Shown here: piece by piece, positions 9,711 through 19,185 of the stretch
How the letters are laid out: every line of letters starts with the position of its first letter
How positions within the stretch are numbered: position 1 is the stretch's first letter
NCBI GenBank assembly: GCA_003567625.1
Contig: PWZB01000024.1
Location: 1 to 39,425, forward strand
From: Bacteroidales bacterium
GTDB taxonomy: Bacteria; Bacteroidota; Bacteroidia; Bacteroidales; UBA7960
DNA length: 39,425 nt
Reading direction: 5' to 3'
The notes under the pieces: model-generated
The model's input: only the letters and a program-made list of their open reading frames with translations
Database searches by the model: none
What the model was told of the DNA's origin: nothing
Position numbers and translations under genes: made by a program

Positions 9711-12700
9711 CTCAGGATATACAACCACCATATTTTTGGTTGTGTCTTTACATTCATATTGATTCGTTATGATCAAATTAGGATTGAGGCTATCGGATTG
9801 GTTGCTCGTATTATCATAGGTATGATAGATATCTCCCGGACCTGTTGTTGTTTCTTCTCCATCGCCAAATATCCAGTGATATGTTTCACCTCCAATACTT
9901 TGGTCAATGAAGTCTACTGTCAAAGGGGCGCATCCCTGGTTTACAGGCATGTGAAAAACAGCTTTAGGCTTGGGGTTAACAATCAATTGCTTGGTTATTG
10001 AATCTATGCAGCCGTAATCGGACTCTGCTGTCAGAGTGATATTGTATTGTTCAATCTCCGTATGGCTATAATTGTAAAATTTCCTTGTTGGACTTGGTTT
10101 TGAAGACGTTCCACCATCTCCAAAATCCCAGTGATAATGATCGGCACCGATTGAATTATTTAAAAAAATGACTTCAAGTGGGTGGCAACCATCACCGAAG
10201 CCTGTAATGGAAAAATCTGCTTCTATTTCAGGATATATAGTAATATCTTTTTCCATAACATCCTGGCATCCCTGTTCATTCTCAACTGTTTGAGTTACAG
10301 TATATACTATTGGCTCGTCCGTTAGGTTTTCATAAGTATGAATAACCTCATCCGACGGATCATATAAGCCGGTGCCGTCGCCAAAGTCCCAATAGACTGT
10401 TTCCGCACCGATGGAATTGTTGTAGAAAATAACATCATATGGGCTGCAGTAAGAGCTTTTTTCAAATGTGAAACCTGCTTCTACCCTTGGATACACCGTG
10501 ATTTCCATTGATGCTGTATCCTCACAGTCGTAGTCGGAAGTGGCTGTAAGTACAACGTTAAACACAGCCGTTTCAGTTGAACTGGGATTGTGAAAAACGT
10601 GTTCCGGGCTGTGTTCCGAAGAACTTCCCTGCTGATAGCCAAAATCCCAGTGATATGTTGAAGCACCCTCTGAGATGTTGTTAAAGGAAACCTCCAGGGG
10701 ATTACATCCTTCAATGGCGGAAGGTTCAAATTCAGCCTTCAGATATGGGTACACGGTAGCTTGCCGGATAAGAGTATCGCTGCAATCATAATCGTTAAAG
10801 GTATAAAGCTGTATATTGAAGGTTTGAAGCAATTCGCCCGTGTTCTCAAGCAAATAATATATTGTGTCTTCATTTATTTCGATTTGTCCCGCACCATCAT
10901 CAAAATCCCAGATATGAGAAGTAGCCCCGACAGATGTGTTAGTGATCTCCATAGGATAAGGATTGCAGTGTGCGGGCGGGTCAAACTCAAAACCTGATTT
11001 TACATAAGGCTTAACATTTATCATTACCGTATCATAATCAATACATCCATGCTCGGATAAAGCTTCCAGAACAACCATATACGTTGTGTCCGTTTTGGAA
11101 TAATTATGAAAAGTATGAGTAGGTTCAATATGGGTTGAAGATGCACCATCGCCAAAATTCCACAGGTAATTGGATGCTCCACGGGAGTTATTTTCGAATG
11201 ATACTGTTACCGGGGCACAACCACTGATATCTTCATTCATGATTTCAGCTTCAACTCCCGGGAAAACCACAATTTCGGTAGCTAATGTATCCCTGCAGAA
11301 TAAAGTTCTTCCGACCAGTTCTAAATCATAAATTACAGGGTCATCATTTTCATTGATATAGGTATGCTTCAGGGTATCTGCACTGCTTGTTGAGGTTTGC
11401 CCGTCTCCAAAACGCCATGAATAATTTTCAACTCCCATAGAATGATTGTATATTATTGCTTCAAAAGGTGAACATCCGGTAGCTTCTTCAACTGTATATA
11501 AGGTGACTACCGGGCCAACCAGGTTGATAGTTACACGAGCCGAATCGGTCATTTGGCAAGCTCCGCTGGCAATTACCGTATATACGATTGGCTCGGGCGG
11601 ACATGCAATAGGTGTTGGACTGGTGGGGTCATCAAGATAATCAGGAGGCTCCCAGATATAATCAATACCGCCTGATGCAATTATTTGAAAACAATCACCA
11701 TGGCAACCAAGCATCATCTCTGAGCCATCAATGTGTACATCTACATCCATTTCATTGAAATCGGAAAAATAGCCGTACATTGTGCCGGTTGTAGCACCTC
11801 CGTTGATAATTCCCAGGTGAAAAACATCTATTGTATTTTCTATATGACTTGCTGCGCCGACAGGAATAATTCCTTCTCCAAATTCAAATTCTCCGACGAG
11901 CCAATCGGGATTGCCGAGCACATGTACAAAATCATCAGCGTTGATCAATTCAGGATCGCCGTTAAGTATAAAACCATCCTCGGCACCGGTACGCACAAGA
12001 ATGTTCAAAAAGAAGCTTTCGCCTTTCGAGCGGGTGAAAGAAACCTGTGTTGAACCCGTACACACATTTATCGGGGGCAGTAAGGCAGCACCCATTTCAC
12101 AGCCAAAGCCACCCACATGATAAACATAGGAAGGGTAACTGGTTTTTATATGATATGTTTTCTTATCAAATTCATAACGAAACACCCCGCCTTCATCAAT
12201 AGTTGTCTCATACTCCTCATCAATATAAACAAGCGTGCCATCCTGTGTTCCGATTATATAAAAATGTTCATAAGCAGTAAGATAGCCTTTCATCGCGATA
12301 TATTCGGTACCAATCAGGTCAGTTGGTATAATCTGATCGCCCACCACATCCTTGCATCCTCCCTGACCCGGATGCGTGAGAGCATCAATGGAATCATCGC
12401 TTGAAATAACGGTAACGGGACGGTTGGATTCTATTTTCGTTCCGCCAAGATGATTCTCAGCTAATTGCCCATCACCATCATAATCATCAGGAACAACGGC
12501 AAAACTTTGTCCGCGATTCAAGGTTATGGTGAAAGGTACACCTGCAGGCCTGTCTGGGAAAACCGGCCTGGTAGGTGTAATGGTAATATCGGTATTATCT
12601 TGTGTGGCAACAATATCAATAGAAGAATAGGGGCGTGGATTGTAACTGGGAGAATTATCCCAAAAATTCTGAAAAGGGACATAAAACTCTTCGCCGAGAG

Positions 12701-13103
12701 CATTGTCGCCTTTCAGAGCATAAATATCAGGATTGTTGGGTGTTGAAATTTCATAATAGGCTGTTATATCATTGGTCGACTCAATAAGTAAACCTTTATT
12801 TAATACGTTGTTTGGTGGATGGTTGCGAATTTCATTAAAAAAGCCGGTCATATCGACCGTTTGTGTCTCATTGGGTCCAAGATTGCGAATTATAGGATCA
12901 AAATCCGGATTAGCCGGCATACGTATGATGACCTGGGCAGGAAAATCCAATGAGGAAAACCTTATGTTGAATTCTAGTCTGCCCCCGTCATGCCCTGTAG
13001 TCACATTAGGAGCAACAAACCAAAACCGGGTATCAGTCTGGGCAAAACCTTGCAAAGATGACAAAAAAAACAAAAATACCCATATGAAAGCTCTGGCTTG
13101 CAT
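7338..13103 (-). CDS. Giant PKD-repeat surface protein with type B T9SS sorting domain
   Basis: This 1921-residue secreted protein has a signal peptide cleaved after about residue 22 (GFAQ). Residues 25-460 form a head resembling the IgGFc-binding N-terminal family (FWFVAPN, NRPVTVISSDDS, GDQIIPTDLIGTEYI). A short Ig-like segment follows. From about 533 to 1815 I count 15 PKD domains of about 85 residues, with the core W-x-FGDG. Residues 1819-1921 are a type B sorting domain (CHU_C, gliding motility-associated C-terminal; FPNAF, YNRWGELIF, GWDG, DVYVWKV). Most repeats carry a Cys pair (GCxPL near the start, GCxD near the end). Repeat 12 has lost the FGDG loop (FGTTAKS). It is co-transcribed with the PorP/SprF gene and is a paralogue of the 19186-25638 protein. 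The likely role is a surface fibre or adhesin; the ligand is unknown. Confidence 0.9.
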   Translation of the reverse strand: MQARAFIWVFLFFLSSLQGFAQTDTRFWFVAPNVTTGHDGGRLEFNIRFSSLDFPAQVIIRMPANPDFDPIIRNLGPNETQTVDMTGFFNEIRNHPPNNVLNKGLLIESTNDITAYYEISTPNNPDIYALKGDNALGEEFYVPFQNFWDNSPSYNPRPYSSIDIVATQDNTDITITPTRPVFPDRPAGVPFTITLNRGQSFAVVPDDYDGDGQLAENHLGGTKIESNRPVTVISSDDSIDALTHPGQGGCKDVVGDQIIPTDLIGTEYIAMKGYLTAYEHFYIIGTQDGTLVYIDEEYETTIDEGGVFRYEFDKKTYHIKTSYPSYVYHVGGFGCEMGAALLPPINVCTGSTQVSFTRSKGESFFLNILVRTGAEDGFILNGDPELINADDFVHVLGNPDWLVGEFEFGEGIIPVGAASHIENTIDVFHLGIINGGATTGTMYGYFSDFNEMDVDVHIDGSEMMLGCHGDCFQIIASGGIDYIWEPPDYLDDPTSPTPIACPPEPIVYTVIASGACQMTDSARVTINLVGPVVTLYTVEEATGCSPFEAIIYNHSMGVENYSWRFGDGQTSTSSADTLKHTYINENDDPVIYDLELVGRTLFCRDTLATEIVVFPGVEAEIMNEDISGCAPVTVSFENNSRGASNYLWNFGDGASSTHIEPTHTFHNYSKTDTTYMVVLEALSEHGCIDYDTVMINVKPYVKSGFEFDPPAHCNPYPMEITNTSVGATSHIWDFDDGAGQIEINEDTIYYLLENTGELLQTFNIQLYTFNDYDCSDTLIRQATVYPYLKAEFEPSAIEGCNPLEVSFNNISEGASTYHWDFGYQQGSSSEHSPEHVFHNPSSTETAVFNVVLTATSDYDCEDTASMEITVYPRVEAGFTFEKSSYCSPYDVIFYNNSIGAETVYWDFGDGTGLYDPSDEVIHTYENLTDEPIVYTVTQTVENEQGCQDVMEKDITIYPEIEADFSITGFGDGCHPLEVIFLNNSIGADHYHWDFGDGGTSSKPSPTRKFYNYSHTEIEQYNITLTAESDYGCIDSITKQLIVNPKPKAVFHMPVNQGCAPLTVDFIDQSIGGETYHWIFGDGEETTTGPGDIYHTYDNTSNQSDSLNPNLIITNQYECKDTTKNMVVVYPEIIADFDVSKTSGCHPLEVTIYNNSSGATGSPPYNWHYGDGNTSTNQDPEHTHVFYNFDHKENAYYTITLIAKSEYGCEDTVSIDITVHPVPNAYYVVDEHIGCSPHTVEFTDLSIGGNRSYLWTFGDGETSGVQGDVTHTYTQPPDAGIGTFYSELEITNIYDCSDQHQKTITVYPDIEADFTADKMEGCHPLTVAFENLSKGADFYQWDFGDGNHSNKFEPENTFFNNSHTTTAKYDVQLYVSSQYGCEATVTKPVTVFPRPEVSFDTDVTEGCSPLYVLFENLSIGADYYEWDFGNGTSQTSLPQFEHLFENTGNEPVTYNVHLTGSNQWGCSEEDSRNITVYPEVTADYTTSTGEYKGCTPLHIDFINKSELADEYLWLFGTTAKSTEVNPSHTFFNEGNEDVFIDVKLIAKSLYGCEDSVEKTVTVHPQPIADFEALPHEQFFPSTTVTVYNYSSDGNWSYDWDMGDGTTFTTHDKSPFEHTYSWESGEYATRHFYIDLEVYNDYCSDDIQQKVTITAPHPIVGFSPSASGCPPFEVQFTNESKYGYYFFWDFDDGNYSDEENPSHIFENHGIYNVTLKVTGEGGVDSAKQVITVFEPPIANFRVEPEIVQFPLEPVRMINLSSLGSTYEWDLGDGTISWDYEPEHYYKAVGIYDITLTVGTDTDPQCFDEIIKQNVVIVEDVCKIVFPNAFKPKKSGPTGGYYNPNDPSNHIFHPLYDGIDEEKYVLEIYNRWGELIFRTTDPKIGWDGYYRDKLVTMDVYVWKVNATCYNGEKIEETGDVTVIR

Positions 13104-13467
13104 TTAATTAGAAATTAATATTCATCGTATTAAATATATTATATTAATTTTGAACAAAAATTTACTACATAATTTACTCAAATATACGAAAATAATTTAT
13201 TGAAAAATACGTACAGTTACGCATTTTTACACCGTAAAAATACCATAATAATTTTAAAAAAAAAGCAGTGAAAACACTGATAAAATCATTACTATTTTTT
13301 TGTTACTTTATGCTTCATAAACTTTGTATTATTGCATCATTTAAACGGCCCGTAAATTAAATCTTTATACGGAAAATAAAAGTATAATTTTTTTTTACAA
13401 ATAATAACCATTTACTTATGCGAGTATTTTAAAATGACCAATATTATCATTAATAATTTTACGTAAT
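13104..13467. other. Divergent promoter region between two giant surface-protein genes
   Basis: The 364-nt AT-rich spacer has no open frame of note. It must hold the start signals of the minus-strand PKD/PorP operon and the plus-strand type A protein. The only strong promoter match is on the minus strand (13179-13186). On the plus strand, a near match (AAACTTTG at 13319-13326) has a TTTG 16 nt upstream (13299-13302), closer than the usual spacing. A TACGTA palindrome lies at about 13209. The tandem heptads seen in other spacers are absent. Confidence 0.55.
13179..13186 (-). promoter_or_regulatory. Candidate -7 promoter element for the PKD/PorP operon
   Basis: The plus strand reads CAAATATA, so the minus strand reads TATATTTG, an exact match to TAnnTTTG. 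It lies 76 nt upstream of the start codon at 13103. No clear -33 TTTG is found at the usual spacing, so the call rests on the -7 element alone in AT-rich DNA. Confidence 0.35.
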
Positions 13468-16400
13468 ATGATAAAAATACGTTACCATTTTATAATAGTT
13501 TATTTTTTCTTTTTTATTAATGTATTACCGGCCCAGGAATTACTTTTTTATGAGGATTTTTCCGTTGGTTATATGCCATCGGGCTGGACACAGGAATATG
13601 TACATTATGATCTGGACTGGAACATTAGAGAAGGTGCCGGTAATATCGGTGGTGGTAATATTGGAGTTCCGGATACTGCAGCGGTTGGCGACTATAATGC
13701 AACATTTCAAAAACAGAGCGATAAGGGTGAAATCACAAAATTGATAACACCGCTTATTAATCTTGAGTTTGCGGTTAAGCCGGAATTAAGGTTTTGGCAT
13801 GCACAATTGCCCATGCAGGGACAAGACGAGCTTAAAGTATATTATCGTGAGGGAAGCGAAGGTGATTGGATTGAGATTGCTCATTATACAGCAAGTACGG
13901 GAGAGGATGAATGGGTAGAACGGTTTTTGATTTTGGAAACGCAATCGGATTCAACTTACATTGCTTTTGAAGGTATTAACGGCTGGGGTATGGGGGTATG
14001 TATAGATGGCGTTACTGTTATTGAAACAGATGTTGTAGAAAAATTCCTTACAGACATAACTACCGTGCAGGCATCAACCGATAGAATTCCAGCCGGTGCC
14101 GATAATAATAAGATACTGAGAACAGGGTTCAGGGTTTATGGAAATACCGGTGATTTTATACTCGAAGAATATACTATCAATTCTCTTAATAGTGATGATG
14201 ATGACATCAAAGATGAAGGTGTTAAACTGTTTCTTACAAGTGAAAATGTTTTTCACACTTCAAATCAAATTTCAAGTGGTGTAAATTTTGTTGACGGTGT
14301 AGCTGAGTTTACCGGGCTGGATGTTGAATTGCCAACGGGTTATTCTTATGTTTGGGTAGCTTTTGATGTAGAACATGAAGCCGGAAATTTAAACAAAGCA
14401 GATGCATATATTCCGGAAGACGGGATTCTGGCAAATGATTCGCTTTATCCTCCCAAAGACCATGATCCACCCGGATACAGGTTAATTTACAGCACTGTTT
14501 TTCATGATGATTTTGATACTGATAAAGGCTGGCAACTTAGCGGAGAATTTGAACGGGATGAGCCATTGGGTTTAGGGGGGTATGATCCTGAATATCCCGG
14601 CAGCGGAGGACAACCCGGAGCGTCTTATGCTTTCACGGGAACAAATGTCCTGGGTACCGACCTTACCGGGTTGGGTGATTTCCCCGGAAATTATGAACCT
14701 GATCTTGGTGAAAAAGAGTATCAGGCCATATCTCCTTTAATAGACTGTTATTACTTCAATGATATAGTGCTTAGTTTCTACAGATGGGTTAACATATATA
14801 TATCCGGTTATATGGATAAAGCTACGATAGAAATAAGTACAGACAATGGAGGTACATGGAATGAAGTATGGAGAAACACTTTCCATGATCAGATAGCTAC
14901 TATATGGTCGCAACAAAATTTATCGCTCCCCGAATTAAACCGTGAAGAGAGTGTCAGGATAAGATTTACCCTGGGTCCGACCGGTGGTTATTATAATTAC
15001 AGCGGATGGAATATTGACAACCTGTTTCTCTCAGGAAGCTTTATTACAAAAGATGTCGGAGTGACTGACTGGTTATATCCTGAGGATGGTTGCGGGCTTA
15101 CCGATGAAGAAGAAGTAGCGGTTGTTATAAAGAATTTTGGCGCAGAAGCAAGCCCGGATATTATACCGGTAGGTTTCTCCCTTGACGGCGGTGAAAACTG
15201 GCATATGGATACTCTCTATCAGTCATTGAATGTTGATGAAAGTGTTGTTTTTATTTTTGAGCCCAAAGCTGATTTTTCGCAGCCTGGCAAATATGATAAC
15301 GTTATCGCCAAAACATTTCTTGAAGGCGATCAGGACACCTCTAATGATGCTTTTTATACATCCGTATTATCTTTACCTACATATGAGCTTCCGTATGCTG
15401 AAAATTTTGAAAATGATGACGGGTTATGGGCTGCATATGGAGATAATGTATCATGGGAATGGGCTGTACCCGATGGCGAAGTTATAGAAAATGCACAATC
15501 AGGGCAGTATGCATGGATTACTGATTCACAAAGCCATTACAACCCCTACGAAGTATCATGGGTAGAAAGTCCATGTTTTGATTTTACAGGTAATGAGTTC
15601 TCGGTATTGGAGTTCTGGCTTAATACCGATACGCATGAAGATGTTGACGGTGTTTCTTTGCAATATACACTTGATGAAAGTGAAACGTGGGAAACTCTCG
15701 AACCCTTTGACGAAGAGCTTGTATGGAATTGGTTTGTAAACGAGAATATAACGTCTCTTGAAAATGCATTTGAATGTGGAAAAGGCTGGGACGGACAAAG
15801 CGAGGAATGGTTCCGGCCACGAATAGTATTACCATACGAGGTGCTGGATTACAACGATGCCAGGTTCAGGTTTGTGTTCGCATCCGGGGCTAACACTCAG
15901 CACTACGAAGGTGTTGCTTTTGATAATGTGCAACTTTATGAAGCGCCTCATGATGTCGGTGTTGTTGAACTGATCGAGCCGGAGAGCGATTGCGAACTGT
16001 CAGTAAATCAAACAATAAAAATTTCTATAAAAAACTTTGGTATCAATCCTGTTGAAGAAGATACCGAAATACCCGTTGGCGTTGATGTAAATGAATTAAG
16101 CCCGGTTTATGAAAGCTTTGTGCTTAACGAACCTTTGCATCCGGAAGAGACTGTCAATTATACTTTTGAAACCACTTTCGATATGTCGGAAATAGGTGAT
16201 CATTCAATAGTAGCATATACCATGCTGCCTGGCGATACCGACTTTTATAATCCGGGAGTTTATAATGATACACTCTCTTCAATTGTTACGGTTTACGGTT
16301 ATCCCGAAATTGACCTGGGAGAAGATATTTATACTACTCAGCCTGATACGGTGGTGCTTGATGCCGGTGAAGGTTTTGAAGAATACTTATGGCAGGATGG

Positions 16401-18957
16401 TTCAAGTGACCAATATTATTATGTATCTCTACCATATACTTATGAATATAGTGTTACTGTCTGGGATATATATGGATGTTCCGCATTCGATGATATTATG
16501 ATAATAGCCCATGACCTTAGTGTTGTTGAGATAACATCGCCGGTCAGCGATTGTGAACTGGGGGAAAATGAGCAAATATCGGTAAAAATTCAAAATGTTG
16601 GACCTGATACTATCAGCAGCGGTACCGAAGCGCCCCTTTCTATCCATTATGAAAGTTCATATATTACAACCGAATCATTAATATTGCAGGATGATTTGCA
16701 TCCCTCTGATTATACCATACATACTTTCGAACCTTTCTTTGACCTGACGGAAGAAACTACACATGAATTCAGGATATATCATCATTACAAGGATGCTTTT
16801 CCTGCTAATGATACCCTTGATGCTGTTATTGAAGTGTTTGGATACCCCAAAGTTGACCTTGGTGAAGATATATATACATTGCAGCCTGACACGGTTGTGC
16901 TTGATGCCGGTGAAGGCTTTGAAGATTATACCTGGCAGGATGGCTCCACAGGGCAGTATTATTATGTGGAATCACTATATTCACAGGATTACAGTGTTAC
17001 GGTAACAGATTTTAACACATGTCCCGGATGGGATACCGTGCGGGTTATTACTTATGATATTGAAGTAGCGGAACTGCTTGAACCTGAAGATGCATGTGTT
17101 CTGAGTAACGCCGAACCGGTAACGGTGCTCCTGATTAATCACGGGCCGGAAAGCTTTTACAGCGGCGATACTTTTACTTTTATTCTGAATATGAATTCAT
17201 CTTTTATATCCGAAGATGACCTTGTTGTGTCAGGACAGTGGGACGCAGGAGAACCAAAAGAGCTGACCTTCTCGGAAACCGTTAATATGGAAGATATCGG
17301 CGAGTATGAATTTGAGATTTATATGACCGAACACGATGCAAGTCCCGATAATGATACATTAAATGTTGTTGTTGAAGTAACCGGTTATCCTGAAGTTGAC
17401 CTTGGTGAAGATATTTATACGATGCAACCTGACACTGTGGTGCTTGATGCAGGTGAAGGTTTTGCAACATATTTGTGGTGCGACGGTTCAACATCGCAGA
17501 CCCTCGAAATAAGTGATTACGGTACTTACAGTGTCACAGTCACCAATGACCTGGGATGCGAAGGTGATGATTCAATAAATGTGTTACCCGAAATTCATGA
17601 CCTGGCAATGACCGAAATTGTTGCCCCGGTTACTCTATGTGAAGGCGCTGTTGATGTTTTTGTAGTCGTTGAAGTAACTAATGAGGGAAATATGACCGTG
17701 CCTGAAGAAACAGAAATTGAAATGGGTTATCGTTTTGATGACCAGGATGATGTGATTGAAACAATGATATTTCAAAATGATTTGATGCCCGGCGAATCCC
17801 TTGTGTACACTTATGATAACCTTATCGAACAAGTCGGTTCAGGATCCTGGAGCCTAATGGCTTGGTTGTTTTATGATAAAGATGAAAATAATGACAACGA
17901 CACAATCATTACTGAAGATAATGAATATAAACTGCCGGATGTTTACCTTGGCGAAGATATTTATACTACAGAGCCTGACACAGTTGTGCTGGATGCCGGA
18001 GATGGTTTTGCAGAATATTTGTGGCAGGATGGCTCTGAAGAACGGTACTATTATGTTTCATCACCCTATACCCAGGAATATAGTGTTACGGTGACAGATC
18101 ATTTCGGTTGTTCAAATTCCGATTCAATATGGGTAAAAACCTTTGACCTGGCTTTGGAAGAATTGATCGAGCCACAAAGCTCCTGTACCCTGGGTATTGA
18201 AGAAACATTTGTATTTACTGCTCAAAACAAAGGTTACGACACTTTTAAAAAAGGAGATGAGTTTTCATTTGCTTATGAGATTAACAATGATATATATGTT
18301 GAAGAAAGCTTTGTCCTTGATAATAACTTATTGCCAGGCAATATTTATACTTTTTATTCGGATGAAACATTCGATTTGTCCCAAACCGGCGATTATGAAA
18401 TAAAAATTTATTATACAGGTAAAGATGCAAACAGCCTGAACGATACTATCAAAGAAACCATTATTGCAGCAGGTTTACCCGAAGTAGATCTTGGTGAAGA
18501 TATATATACAACCCAGCCCGATACTATTGTGCTGGATGCCGGCGAAGGATTTGAAGTATATTTATGGCATGACGGTTCAACCCATCAGTTGTTTGACGTT
18601 TATGATTTTGGAATTCACTGGGTTGTTGTTAACGATATCTATGGATGCCAGGGTAGTGACACACTTAATGTAATTAATAGTACCGGCGTTGAAAATATAT
18701 TCCCGGGCGGACATAACGTTTACATTTATCCCAATCCGGCTTATGAATATCTTAATGTCAAATTTGATATTTTAGGTGAACATAAAATACTTGTTTATAT
18801 CAGCGGAATAACCGGCAACATTATTATTAAAAATGAATATGAAATTAATGAATATGATGAATATAAAATATATGTTGGCGATTTTGACCCGGGGCTTTAT
18901 TTTATAAGTATAATAATTGATAATCAATATAAAGTATTGAAATTTTTAAAGCAATAG
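13468..18957 (+). CDS. Large multidomain surface/secreted protein with type A T9SS sorting domain
   Basis: This 1829-residue protein has a signal peptide ending about residue 23 (LPAQ). In order it has a MAM/choice-of-anchor-J-like domain (about 24-190), a domain resembling the N-terminal domain associated with BNR neuraminidases (about 195-335, RIPAGADNNKILR), and a second MAM-like domain (about 345-525). A CARDB-like Ig domain (about 528-630) and a third MAM-like domain (about 635-825) follow. Then come five tandem modules (828-1740), each a CARDB-like domain plus an Ig-like domain starting LGEDIYTxxPDTVVLDAGEGF. The end (about 1750-1829) is a type A sorting domain (VYIYPNPAYEYLNV, ending VLKFLKQ), predicted to be removed and replaced by an A-LPS anchor. 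No catalytic motif is visible. The protein is conspicuously rich in Asp and Glu. Likely an adhesin; the ligand is unknown. Confidence 0.88.
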   Translation: MIKIRYHFIIVYFFFFINVLPAQELLFYEDFSVGYMPSGWTQEYVHYDLDWNIREGAGNIGGGNIGVPDTAAVGDYNATFQKQSDKGEITKLITPLINLEFAVKPELRFWHAQLPMQGQDELKVYYREGSEGDWIEIAHYTASTGEDEWVERFLILETQSDSTYIAFEGINGWGMGVCIDGVTVIETDVVEKFLTDITTVQASTDRIPAGADNNKILRTGFRVYGNTGDFILEEYTINSLNSDDDDIKDEGVKLFLTSENVFHTSNQISSGVNFVDGVAEFTGLDVELPTGYSYVWVAFDVEHEAGNLNKADAYIPEDGILANDSLYPPKDHDPPGYRLIYSTVFHDDFDTDKGWQLSGEFERDEPLGLGGYDPEYPGSGGQPGASYAFTGTNVLGTDLTGLGDFPGNYEPDLGEKEYQAISPLIDCYYFNDIVLSFYRWVNIYISGYMDKATIEISTDNGGTWNEVWRNTFHDQIATIWSQQNLSLPELNREESVRIRFTLGPTGGYYNYSGWNIDNLFLSGSFITKDVGVTDWLYPEDGCGLTDEEEVAVVIKNFGAEASPDIIPVGFSLDGGENWHMDTLYQSLNVDESVVFIFEPKADFSQPGKYDNVIAKTFLEGDQDTSNDAFYTSVLSLPTYELPYAENFENDDGLWAAYGDNVSWEWAVPDGEVIENAQSGQYAWITDSQSHYNPYEVSWVESPCFDFTGNEFSVLEFWLNTDTHEDVDGVSLQYTLDESETWETLEPFDEELVWNWFVNENITSLENAFECGKGWDGQSEEWFRPRIVLPYEVLDYNDARFRFVFASGANTQHYEGVAFDNVQLYEAPHDVGVVELIEPESDCELSVNQTIKISIKNFGINPVEEDTEIPVGVDVNELSPVYESFVLNEPLHPEETVNYTFETTFDMSEIGDHSIVAYTMLPGDTDFYNPGVYNDTLSSIVTVYGYPEIDLGEDIYTTQPDTVVLDAGEGFEEYLWQDGSSDQYYYVSLPYTYEYSVTVWDIYGCSAFDDIMIIAHDLSVVEITSPVSDCELGENEQISVKIQNVGPDTISSGTEAPLSIHYESSYITTESLILQDDLHPSDYTIHTFEPFFDLTEETTHEFRIYHHYKDAFPANDTLDAVIEVFGYPKVDLGEDIYTLQPDTVVLDAGEGFEDYTWQDGSTGQYYYVESLYSQDYSVTVTDFNTCPGWDTVRVITYDIEVAELLEPEDACVLSNAEPVTVLLINHGPESFYSGDTFTFILNMNSSFISEDDLVVSGQWDAGEPKELTFSETVNMEDIGEYEFEIYMTEHDASPDNDTLNVVVEVTGYPEVDLGEDIYTMQPDTVVLDAGEGFATYLWCDGSTSQTLEISDYGTYSVTVTNDLGCEGDDSINVLPEIHDLAMTEIVAPVTLCEGAVDVFVVVEVTNEGNMTVPEETEIEMGYRFDDQDDVIETMIFQNDLMPGESLVYTYDNLIEQVGSGSWSLMAWLFYDKDENNDNDTIITEDNEYKLPDVYLGEDIYTTEPDTVVLDAGDGFAEYLWQDGSEERYYYVSSPYTQEYSVTVTDHFGCSNSDSIWVKTFDLALEELIEPQSSCTLGIEETFVFTAQNKGYDTFKKGDEFSFAYEINNDIYVEESFVLDNNLLPGNIYTFYSDETFDLSQTGDYEIKIYYTGKDANSLNDTIKETIIAAGLPEVDLGEDIYTTQPDTIVLDAGEGFEVYLWHDGSTHQLFDVYDFGIHWVVVNDIYGCQGSDTLNVINSTGVENIFPGGHNVYIYPNPAYEYLNVKFDILGEHKILVYISGITGNIIIKNEYEINEYDEYKIYVGDFDPGLYFISIIIDNQYKVLKFLKQ
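15949..18690 (+). repeat. Five tandem CARDB-Ig modules with about 543-nt period
   Basis: Module starts are at 15949, 16510, 17053, 17596 and 18142. The conserved LGEDIY codons recur at 16312, 16855, 17398, 17944 and 18487, giving spacings of 543, 543, 546 and 543 nt (181 or 182 codons). The Ig-like half is nearly identical between copies at protein level, while the CARDB half is strongly diverged, keeping a Cys and an ELxEPxxxC-like opening. Confidence 0.88.
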
Positions 18958-19016
18958 GAAAAGTGAAAACAAGCTTCCGAATCTCATGAGATATAAAAAA
19001 ATTATGTAAATTCAAA

Positions 19017-19085
19017 TGGCCCGGGGCGGCCGTCAAAAGGCAGCCAATCCGAATGAAGTGAAACAAGAAAAACAAATGTTTTTTT
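19017..19085. other. GC-rich island and A/T hairpin in the spacer before the second PKD giant
   Basis: The 228-nt spacer is AT-rich except for a GC-rich patch at about 19018-19051 that could form a short stem (TGGC at 19017-19020 with GCCA at 19043-19046, extended by CC/GG). Just downstream, AAAAACA-AA-TGTTTTT (19068-19083) followed by more T could be a weak terminator for the type A gene. I match neither to a known riboswitch class. Confidence 0.3.
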
Positions 19086-19185
19086 AAATTTTCCAAAATA
19101 GATTTTAATTTAATGAAGGTAAATTTCGTAAATTTAAAATTTTAACCGATTGATCTTGTGATCGAACAGTATAAGGAAATGTTGT

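Noticed and set aside
12117..13107. Plus-strand open frames over the head of the minus-strand giant
   Set aside because: They are antisense shadows; the minus-strand frame has a signal peptide and a continuous domain structure.
15949..18690. Regularly spaced repeats as a CRISPR-like array
   Set aside because: The 543-nt period is a whole number of codons inside one open frame, and the repeats are protein modules.
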